DNA of 38,964 nt from Patescibacteria group bacterium (GTDB lineage: Bacteria; Patescibacteriota; Minisyncoccia; UBA6257; Colwellbacteraceae), in assembly GCA_023380305.1 (NCBI GenBank), contig JAMCQZ010000009.1:1-38964 (forward strand). Direction: 5' to 3'. Both the position numbers and the translations under genes were made by a program. Under the pieces are notes generated by a model that saw only the letters and a list, made by a program, of their open reading frames with translations, searched no databases and was not told where the DNA came from. This document shows, piece after piece, positions 33,353 to 38,964 of this stretch. How positions within the stretch are numbered: the first letter of the stretch is position 1; every line of letters starts with the position of its first letter.

Positions 33353-33659
33353 CCTTGATGAGAGTAAGGCTCGCTACAGCGAATCCGGAAAGCGCCAAAA
33401 ACCAGGAAAGCATCCTTTCCTTTTTAAAAACCGCCAGGGACAGCCAGGAGTTGATGCAGACGGCTGTAAGGGCCGCAGCGATGATTTTGAAAGTCGTCAG
33501 TTTGTTGCCGATCATCCCAGCCACCACGACAAAATTCCCCGTCGGGCCGACGGCGTTCAAAACCAGAGCGGCGAAAATGACCATCAAAGCCGCCGCGTCC
33601 ACGCAAGCGACCGGTTTAAATAATTTCCAATCCTTCAAAATGGTCTCCTTAAAACCCAT
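33327..33659 (-). CDS. Small membrane protein, 110 aa
   Basis: A three- to four-helix membrane protein: residues about 22-42 ([18 protein letters not shown]), 44-65, and 82-106 ([20 protein letters not shown]). The N-terminus is short and basic. It weakly recalls the DUF5658-like group of small membrane proteins, but I cannot confirm that. It overlaps the promoter of rplU at its end and follows the exported M23-like gene by 5 nt, so the two are probably co-transcribed. No function is assigned. Confidence 0.7.
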   Translation of the reverse strand: MGFKETILKDWKLFKPVACVDAAALMVIFAALVLNAVGPTGNFVVVAGMIGNKLTTFKIIAAALTAVCINSWLSLAVFKKERMLSWFLALSGFAVASLTLIKVASVVYFW

Positions 33660-33664
33660 AAATT

Positions 33665-34195
33665 CTATTTCGCCGGGAAAAATTGCCGGAGCAAGTCGGC
33701 GTCGGTCAGAGAATAACCCACCATCGGGTTGTAGCGCTTGAAATCGGCCAGAAAATTATAGCTGTCAACCGCGGCTATGGAGCCGATCGATCTTCCTAAA
33801 AGTTCTCCTTTTTTCACGCTCACGGTTTTCCCCTGGTCGAGCTTCCTCGTCAGGTTCGCCAAAAAAACCGCGGCTGTGCTTTGCACGTCTAATGATCCCG
33901 ACGGATTGTTTTCTATTGTCCAAATCCCCGTTTCTACGCCGTTCATCGAAGTTTTACCGGAATATTTGAGCGTTCCGTCGAAAGGAGCGTAAACCTTGAC
34001 GCCCGGACGCAGGTTGGCTGTTATGCCGATGAATTGTCCGGAAACATAAGTCTCTTTGGCCGCATCGCAATACGCTTGAGGCAGGACAAGGCACGTCCCG
34101 GATTTGTTTTTCAAGAAATCCCAGACAAAGTAGCCGGCCGCGGCGGCCACCGCGATAATCAACAAAATCAAAAGCAAAACTTTTCTTTTGTCCAT
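33665..34195 (-). CDS. Exported or membrane-anchored protein with M23/lipoyl-like barrel
   Basis: From the ATG at 34195 the product has 176 residues, chosen because a TATAAT box ends 6 nt upstream and the track start (TTG) would lie beyond that box. An N-terminal hydrophobic anchor is KVLLLILLIIAVAAAAGYFVW. The later part, GVKVYAPFDGTLKYSG and KTVSVKKGELLGRSIGS, has the spacing of the LytM/M23 barrel (APFDGxV...GxxVxxGxxIGxxG). The HxxxD and HxH zinc motifs of active M23 peptidases are not visible, so it is probably a non-catalytic relative or a lipoyl-like fold. Confidence 0.6.
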   Translation of the reverse strand: MDKRKVLLLILLIIAVAAAAGYFVWDFLKNKSGTCLVLPQAYCDAAKETYVSGQFIGITANLRPGVKVYAPFDGTLKYSGKTSMNGVETGIWTIENNPSGSLDVQSTAAVFLANLTRKLDQGKTVSVKKGELLGRSIGSIAAVDSYNFLADFKRYNPMVGYSLTDADLLRQFFPAK

Positions 34196-34201
34196 GACTC
34201 C

Positions 34202-34241
34202 ATTATAACACACGACCAATTGGGGTATAATACGCTATAAT
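34202..34241. promoter_or_regulatory. Divergent -10 boxes between the M23-like gene and the MacA-like gene
   Basis: Minus strand: TATAAT (34202-34207), 6 nt before the M23-like ATG. Plus strand: TATAAT at 34226-34231 and again at 34236-34241, the latter 10 nt before the adaptor ATG. -35 boxes are weak on both sides. Confidence 0.55.
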
Positions 34242-34251
34242 AAAAGAGCTG

Positions 34252-35841
34252 ATGGCAAAAAAGTATTCTTTGAAATTTTTCGAACTATTTAGCAAGTCGG
34301 CTAAAGTTAAAGCCCTCTTTATTGTCCTTGCCGCCGCGGCTGTCTTTTTCGCTGCCGGTCGCCTGTTTTACAGCAAAGAATCCCGATACGATCTGACTGT
34401 GGCGAAAAAAGCGACCATCGTCCAAGAAGTGAGCGTTACCGGCTCTGTCAAACCAGCTTCGAGCGTCAACCTTGCTTTTGAAAAATCCGGAAAAGTGCGG
34501 CGGGTTTTGGCGGACATCGGCGACCGGGTAAAATCCGGAGCCATACTCGTTTCTTTGGATAATGCCGAGCTTCTGGCCGACCGCGACCAGGCCGAGGCGG
34601 CGGTTAAAATCGCCGAGGCCAATCTTTCAACCGCGCTTTCCGGCAGCCGGCCGGAAGAACTGGCTATCGAAACGGCCAAACTCCAAAGCAGCCAAGCAGA
34701 CCTCGCCGAAGCCCGTTCGGCCCTCGTAAGCAGTTTTGAATCAAGCTACTCCACCATCTACGACGTCGCCAAGAATAAAATCGATTTCATGTTCGCGGCC
34801 CAGGAAGGCGTCTCCCCGACTTTCAAACTCAATTTTTCCGACGGCGAAACCAATCTCCGCACCAGCGTCGAATCCGAAAGAAACGAATTGAATAGCGATC
34901 TGATCGCCTGGAGATCATCTTTGAACAACGTAAACAACGCAAGCGACCTCGATTCTTACATAAACGAATCCAAGGACGCGTTCCGACTCGCGACCCAGCT
35001 CATCACCAACCTCTCGAATCTCTTAAATACCTTCAGTCCGGAAGTCTACCCATCGAAAACAACCGTCGATTCCTGGCGCGCTTATCTTTCCGCCGGCCAG
35101 ACGGCCATCAACACCAGCCTCGCCGGTTTTGACACGGCTACCGCCGGTTATGCCGCCGCTGTTTCGGCGAAGGAAGTGGCGAGCCGCAACTTGACTCTGA
35201 TGATGGCCGGATCGACAGCCGAAGAAATAGCCGCCGAACGGGCAAAACTCGACCAAGCCAAGGCCAATCTCGCGAAAATTCTAAGCCAACTTGCGAAAGC
35301 CGATCTCCGGTCGCCGATCGACGGCATCGTTACCAAACAGGAAGCCAAAGTCGGCGAATTCGTCTCCGCCGGCGCAACGGTCGCCGCCGTCATCTCCGAC
35401 GCCGATTTTGAAATCGAAGCCAACATTCCGGAAGCGGATATCGCCAAGGTGCAGCTAAACGACGAAGCGGAAATTACCCTGGACGCTTACGGCAACGACG
35501 TTGTTTTCCGCGCCATCGTCGTGAGCATCGATCCGGCGGAAATCGTGATCGACGGCGTGCCCACCTACAAGACGATCCTTAAATTCGTGGATAAAGACGA
35601 CCGCGTCAAATCGGGCATGACCGCCAATATCGATATCATTACCGAGAACAAGCCCGGCGTCCTGGTCGTCCCCCAAAGGGCGGTAATCACGCGGGAAAAC
35701 CGTAAAATCGTCAGAATTCTGACAAACGGCGATCCGATCGAAACATTGGTTATAACAGGCATCCGCGGTTCGGACGGCTATATTGAAATCATCGAAGGGC
35801 TTAAAGACGGCGACCGGGTGATCGTTTCGGAAAAACAATAA
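34252..35841 (+). CDS. MacA/HlyD-family efflux adaptor protein
   Basis: Adaptor proteins of this family link an inner-membrane ABC pump to the cell exterior. The 529-residue product has an N-terminal anchor (about residues 20-40), the first lipoyl half FEKSGKVRRVLADIGDRVKSG with VSLDNAELLADRDQAEAAV, a long helical hairpin (residues about 120-350, alanine-rich coiled coil), the second lipoyl half DLRSPIDGIVTKQEAKVGEF, and beta-barrel and membrane-proximal domains ending RAVITRENRKIVRI. The hairpin is much longer than in Escherichia coli MacA (371 residues total). The ATPase and permease genes follow directly. Confidence 0.88.
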   Translation: MAKKYSLKFFELFSKSAKVKALFIVLAAAAVFFAAGRLFYSKESRYDLTVAKKATIVQEVSVTGSVKPASSVNLAFEKSGKVRRVLADIGDRVKSGAILVSLDNAELLADRDQAEAAVKIAEANLSTALSGSRPEELAIETAKLQSSQADLAEARSALVSSFESSYSTIYDVAKNKIDFMFAAQEGVSPTFKLNFSDGETNLRTSVESERNELNSDLIAWRSSLNNVNNASDLDSYINESKDAFRLATQLITNLSNLLNTFSPEVYPSKTTVDSWRAYLSAGQTAINTSLAGFDTATAGYAAAVSAKEVASRNLTLMMAGSTAEEIAAERAKLDQAKANLAKILSQLAKADLRSPIDGIVTKQEAKVGEFVSAGATVAAVISDADFEIEANIPEADIAKVQLNDEAEITLDAYGNDVVFRAIVVSIDPAEIVIDGVPTYKTILKFVDKDDRVKSGMTANIDIITENKPGVLVVPQRAVITRENRKIVRILTNGDPIETLVITGIRGSDGYIEIIEGLKDGDRVIVSEKQ

Positions 35842-35845
35842 GCCG

Positions 35846-36571
35846 ATGCCTCTCATCGAAGCTGTCAATTTGAGAAAGACCTACAAAGAGGGCGAAACCG
35901 AGACCGTCGCTCTTGACGGCATATCTTTGAAAATCGAGCAGGGGGAATTCGTGGCCATCATGGGGCCTTCCGGATCGGGAAAATCCACCTTGCTCCACAT
36001 CCTCGGTTTTTTGGACACGGAAACGAGCGGAAAATACCTTTTTGAAGGCAAAACCATCGGCCATTATTCTCCGGCGGCCGTCGCCCGGATCCGCAATCAG
36101 AAAATGGGATTCATTTTCCAGGCTTTCAATCTCCTGCCCCGCACCACCGTCCTCGACAACGTAAAACTTCCATTGATTTATTCAAAAGAGAAAGAAACCG
36201 ATTGGGACAAGCTTGCAAAGCACGCCATAGAGGACGTCAACCTTACCGCGAGGATAGACCATGAGACAAGTCAGCTCTCCGGAGGGGAAAAACAGCGGGC
36301 GGCCATCGCTCGCGCCCTGGTCAACAATCCTACGGTTATTTTTGCGGACGAGCCGACCGGAAACCTTGATTCCAAATCCGGCGAAATCGTCATGGAGATC
36401 CTCCAGAGGTTAAACGATGAAGAGGGTCGGACGATCATTTTGATCACTCATGAAACAACGACCGCGGAACACGCCCGGCGGATCATCCACATCAAGGACG
36501 GCCGGATAGAAAGCGACATCGGGGTCGGAAAAAATCATCGGGTCGCCAAGGACCATCAATTCGCCAAATAG
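35846..36571 (+). CDS. MacB/LolD-type ABC transporter ATP-binding protein
   Basis: The 241-residue ATPase has Walker [11 protein letters not shown] near residues 39-48, the Q-loop in [10 protein letters not shown], the signature [15 protein letters not shown], Walker [13 protein letters not shown], and the H-loop in LITHE. This pattern is that of the LolD/FtsE/MacB ATPase group, not a peptide importer. It starts 4 nt after the adaptor gene and the permease begins 1 nt after its stop, so the three make one transport system. Confidence 0.95.
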   Translation: MPLIEAVNLRKTYKEGETETVALDGISLKIEQGEFVAIMGPSGSGKSTLLHILGFLDTETSGKYLFEGKTIGHYSPAAVARIRNQKMGFIFQAFNLLPRTTVLDNVKLPLIYSKEKETDWDKLAKHAIEDVNLTARIDHETSQLSGGEKQRAAIARALVNNPTVIFADEPTGNLDSKSGEIVMEILQRLNDEEGRTIILITHETTTAEHARRIIHIKDGRIESDIGVGKNHRVAKDHQFAK

Positions 36572-37810
36572 ATGAATCTCAAAAGCGCCGCCAAAATAAG
36601 CCTGGTGGGGTTGAGAACGAACAAATCGCGCTCGGCTTTGACGATCTTAGGAATCGTCATCGGCATCGCCGCCATCATCATCATCGCGGCCGTCGGCCAA
36701 GGAGCGCAGAACCTTATTTTGAGCCAGGTCAAAGCCATGGGAGCCACCATCGTTTCCATCGAGGGCGGCCGGGAACCGAAAGGTTTGTCGGATATCACCA
36801 CTATTTTTTCCGACGCCCTGAAAGAACGGGAACTCCAGGCTTTGAAAAACAGGAATAACGTTCCCGGCGCGATCGAAGTAACGCCCTTCGCCATCGTTCC
36901 CGGAGACATCCAGTATCTCGGTAAGACAACCAACACCGCCATCTACGGCAGCGCTCCGGGCATGATCGACGTCTTGACTTTAACCATGGGCGAAGGCAAT
37001 TTTTTCACCGAAGACGATGTCGTCTCCAAAGCGAGCGTTGTCGTCCTCGGCCAAGAAACCAAACGCAAGCTTTTCGGCGACTCCGACGCCATCGGGGAAA
37101 AAGTGAAAATCCGGGACCGGAACTTCCGCGTCGTCGGAGTCTTAAGCCAAAAAGGCCAAGCTTTGAGCCTCTATATGGACGAAGCAGCCATTATTCCCTA
37201 TACGACCGCCCTCACCTATCTTTTGAGTTCCCACGCTTTTCACAACATCAGCATCAGGGCGGCTTCCGAAGAAGAAGTTCCGCAGGTGGTCGAAGACGCC
37301 AAAAGAACCCTGCGTGATCTCCACGACATCACCGATCCGGAAATGGACGATTTTAGGATTATGACCCAGGCCGATGCCGTTTCGACCGTCAAAACCATTA
37401 CCGGAGTGCTGACCGCGCTTCTTCTCGCCGTCGCCGCCGTGTCGCTCGTCGTCGGCGGCATCGGCATCATGAATATCATGCTTGTTTCGGTTACCGAACG
37501 CACCCGGGAGATCGGACTTCGCAAGGCGGTCGGCGCGACCGAAAAAGACATCCTGACGCAATTTCTTTTCGAAGCCGTCATTCTGACTGCCGTCGGCGGC
37601 CTTATCGGAATTATTTTCGGAACCGGCCTGGCCTTTCTCCTCACCATAATTTTGAGCAAGACCGTGGCCGCCGGCTGGACATTCAGCTTTCCGTTAAGCG
37701 GCGCCCTCGCCGGATTTATCGTCGCCGCCGGCGTCGGCCTGGTCTTTGGCATTTATCCGGCAAGACAAGCCGCGACCAAGAACCCGATCGAGGCTTTGAG
37801 ATACGAATAA
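36572..37810 (+). CDS. MacB-type ABC transporter permease (FtsX-fold)
   Basis: The 412-residue permease has an N-terminal transmembrane helix (ALTILGIVIGIAAIIIIAAVG, residues about 23-43), a large extracytoplasmic MacB_PCD domain (about 44-275), and three C-terminal helices of the FtsX domain with the signature SVTERTREIGLRKAVGATEKDI. It lacks a fused ATPase domain, which is supplied by the preceding gene. Family members move toxins, lipids or peptides outward by mechanotransmission; the substrate here is unknown. A terminator follows 22 nt downstream. Confidence 0.93.
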   Translation: MNLKSAAKISLVGLRTNKSRSALTILGIVIGIAAIIIIAAVGQGAQNLILSQVKAMGATIVSIEGGREPKGLSDITTIFSDALKERELQALKNRNNVPGAIEVTPFAIVPGDIQYLGKTTNTAIYGSAPGMIDVLTLTMGEGNFFTEDDVVSKASVVVLGQETKRKLFGDSDAIGEKVKIRDRNFRVVGVLSQKGQALSLYMDEAAIIPYTTALTYLLSSHAFHNISIRAASEEEVPQVVEDAKRTLRDLHDITDPEMDDFRIMTQADAVSTVKTITGVLTALLLAVAAVSLVVGGIGIMNIMLVSVTERTREIGLRKAVGATEKDILTQFLFEAVILTAVGGLIGIIFGTGLAFLLTIILSKTVAAGWTFSFPLSGALAGFIVAAGVGLVFGIYPARQAATKNPIEALRYE

Positions 37811-37832
37811 AAATCCCGACGAGAATAAAATA

Positions 37833-37860
37833 AAAGACCCTCTTTCGAGGGGTCTTTTTA
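37833..37860 (+). terminator. Terminator of the MacAB-like operon
   Basis: AGACCCTC and GAGGGGTCT form a stem with one bulged base and a TTTC loop, followed by a run of T. It is 22 nt downstream of the permease stop. Confidence 0.85.
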
Positions 37861-37877
37861 TTGCGCTCCCACCGAGA
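37860..37877. repeat. Direct repeat of the tRNA-Glu 3' end (copy 1)
   Basis: ATTGCGCTCCCACCGAGA occurs here and again at 38066-38083, where it is the 3' end of tRNA-Glu (38070 onward) plus 4 nt of flank. Each copy follows a GAGGGG-containing terminator hairpin. An intact tRNA with a second copy of its 3' end 206 bp downstream is the layout left by site-specific integration, or by a local duplication that has decayed. Confidence 0.75.
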
Positions 37878-37894
37878 TCTCACATACTCGCCAG

Positions 37895-37942
37895 CGGTAT
37901 TGCTTCTGGAATTATATATAATATACATCGAAAGCAATACCG
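37895..37942. repeat. 11-bp inverted repeat with an AT palindrome in the loop
   Basis: CGGTATTGCTT (37895-37905) and AAGCAATACCG (37932-37942) are perfect complements. The 26-nt loop contains the 12-nt palindrome ATTATATATAAT. Smaller hairpins follow (TCCG-CTA-CGGA, CTCTAT-CCCG-ATAGAG). No protein-coding signal is convincing in 37861-38038. Confidence 0.75.
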
Positions 37943-38038
37943 GGCTGCGTCTCACACCCCTCGGTTTGAGTAATTCCGCTACGGAGAGTAAACTCCCCGA
38001 CCCCTTCTTTTGTTCTCTATCCCGATAGAGGGCAATAT

Positions 38039-38063
38039 AAAACCCCTCCTCAAGAGGGGTTTT
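38039..38063 (-). terminator. Terminator hairpin after tRNA-Glu
   Basis: A perfect 10-bp stem AAAACCCCTC/GAGGGGTTTT with a 5-nt loop begins 6 nt after the tRNA 3' end on the minus strand. It is symmetric and could also stop plus-strand transcription. Confidence 0.78.
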
Positions 38064-38069
38064 ATATTG

Positions 38070-38142
38070 CGCTCCCACCGAGAATCGAACTCGGGTTTTT
38101 AGGATGAGAACCTAATGTCCTGGGCCACTAGACGATAGGAGC
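38070..38142 (-). tRNA. tRNA-Glu(CTC)
   Basis: The 73-nt cloverleaf has acceptor GCTCCTA/TGGGAGC, the D-arm CGTCTAGTGGCCCAGGAC typical of Glu tRNAs, anticodon stem TTAGG/CCTAA with loop TTCTCAT (anticodon CTC), T stem CCGAG/CTCGG, and discriminator G. CCA is not encoded. Its 3' end is duplicated 206 bp downstream. Confidence 0.94.
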
Positions 38143-38186
38143 AGTGCTCTTATAGTGCCAAATTTTTTAAAAAAAGTGAAGACTAC

Positions 38187-38964
38187 TTATCGGCTCGATT
38201 TATATAGGGCTTTCATTTCGGTCGCGTTGAGATTTCGCCTATATACATATACATCGTCAATCAAACCTTTATAAATTTGGTTCCAGTCAGCTGCACCAGA
38301 ACCCAACCAAATGCTGCTGTAATATCTATCCATCGTCCCGCTACCAGTATTATCCACGCAAAATTCACCATTCTTGTACAAAGTGATCTTCGGGACAGAG
38401 TTATCAAAAACAAAAGCAACATGTGTCCACGTGGCCGTATTCAACCCGCCGCAGCTCGTCCACGCGACTCCAGGACCGCCGCCGCTCGCGGACACCCAAG
38501 CACCGGCGCCGTCAAGCGTCAACGACGCATATTCATTTAAAAATCTCCCGCCCAACGGGTCTCCCGGCTTAACCCAGGCCGTTATGCTGAAAGATTGATT
38601 GCGAAAATCAAAATCGCTGACAGGCAATGCTTCCGCGTGATCGTCTGTACCATTAAATTGTCCGGCGTACGCGCCAACCTTACCAATCGCGTAATGCACA
38701 CCCGTTCCATACCAAGTTATATTATTGGATCTTCCCGAATCGTCTTTGACTTGAGAACCACTTCCTTCTTCAAAAGCCCAATGGGCAACCGCGCCCGAAG
38801 GAGTCTTCCATAGAGAAAGGTCTGTTCCGAGCTCCAGTCTTCCGGGATCAGATCCTTTGTCCTTGGAAGCGGAGGATTTGAGGTATTTCTCGGATTCGAG
38901 GAGGGAGAGAACCTCGTAGGAACCTCCGGTGAGATAGGAATAGTAGCGGGAGGAGGAGTTTTGG
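38187..38964 (-). CDS. C-terminal part of a LamG-domain surface protein, possibly pseudopilin-type (5' end outside window)
   Basis: The frame is open without a stop from 38187 to the window edge, so the track start (a GTG at 38699) is only the first in-window start. The last 190 residues form a LamG / concanavalin-like jelly roll: AHWAFEEGSGSQVKDDSG, GQFNGTDDHAE, FSITAWVKPGD, WTHVAFVFDNS and GLIDDVYVYRRNLNATEM. The part before it (YYSYLTGGSYEVLSLLESEK) recalls the C-terminal part of type II/IV pseudopilins, which in CPR-like genomes can be fused to LamG. An extracellular binding role is likely; the N-terminus must be seen to confirm a pilin signal. Confidence 0.8.
   Translation of the reverse strand, partial: QNSSSRYYSYLTGGSYEVLSLLESEKYLKSSASKDKGSDPGRLELGTDLSLWKTPSGAVAHWAFEEGSGSQVKDDSGRSNNITWYGTGVHYAIGKVGAYAGQFNGTDDHAEALPVSDFDFRNQSFSITAWVKPGDPLGGRFLNEYASLTLDGAGAWVSASGGGPGVAWTSCGGLNTATWTHVAFVFDNSVPKITLYKNGEFCVDNTGSGTMDRYYSSIWLGSGAADWNQIYKGLIDDVYVYRRNLNATEMKALYKSSR

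Noticed and set aside
37716-38078. 120-aa minus-strand ORF across the permease end and the tRNA-Glu 3' end
   Set aside because: It overlaps a conserved permease, two terminator hairpins and a tRNA, and ends in an Arg run from GC-rich antisense sequence; not a gene.
1-38964. CRISPR array, insertion sequence or prophage genes
   Set aside because: No regularly spaced repeats, transposase, integrase or phage structural motifs were found in any frame.

Overview
The window looks like a Patescibacteria (CPR) chromosome segment, most likely Parcubacteria-like. The inference rests on gene content, because there is no rRNA to place it. The signs are compact or altered ribosomal proteins (short L3, no L29 gene in its usual slot, extended L22 and S19), an enlarged Ndk, an AspRS lacking the usual bacterial insertion domain, ComEC split over two genes, and a sigma-region-4/HARE-like protein next to a membrane protein and a TraG/VirD4-type ATPase. 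TGA behaves as a stop (comEC MBL gene, recR), so the code is standard. No start codon I inspected has a clear Shine-Dalgarno sequence. Many promoters put the -10 box 6-12 nt before the start codon, which predicts leaderless or near-leaderless mRNAs.

Layout, minus strand unless noted. 1-6.5 kb: S10/spc ribosomal cluster in the order rpsJ-rplC-rplD-rplW-rplB-rpsS-rplV-rpsC-rplP-rpsQ-rplN-rplX-rplE-rpsN-rpsH, with a terminator-like hairpin between rpsJ and rplC. 6.5-10.9 kb: str cluster rpsL-rpsG-fusA, then tuf with its own promoter. 10.9-12.8 kb: an M50 protease, plus-strand rpmB, tRNA-Pro(GGG) and a PIG-L deacetylase. 12.8-12.93 kb: a promoter-linked structured RNA or leader. 13-18.4 kb: mnmA-comEC(membrane part)-comEC(MBL part)-aspS-56 aa membrane protein-ndk. 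18.4-24.9 kb: secD-secF-sigma4/HARE protein-membrane protein-TraG-like ATPase-efp, ending in a terminator. 24.9-29.6 kb: grpE-dnaK-membrane protein-dnaJ-tRNA-Lys(TTT). 29.6-33 kb (plus): cysS-dnaB-recR. 33-34.2 kb: rplU, a small membrane protein and an exported M23-like protein. 34.25-37.8 kb (plus): a MacA/MacB-like efflux cassette. 37.8-38.96 kb: hairpins, a duplicated tRNA 3' end, tRNA-Glu(CTC), and the C-terminal part of a LamG-domain protein that runs off the window.

Most of the window is core machinery for translation, protein folding, Sec export and replication. The least explained parts are the three-gene DNA-binding/membrane/ATPase module (19.0-22.7 kb), the 125-nt structured RNA upstream of the PIG-L gene, the EF-P with glutamine at the tip of its functional loop, and the 206-bp segment bounded by two copies of the tRNA-Glu 3' end. 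No CRISPR array, insertion sequence or rRNA is visible, and no stretch above 300 bases lacks a gene. The first 19 bases are an exact inverted copy of internal rpsH sequence, so the left edge may be an assembly artefact.
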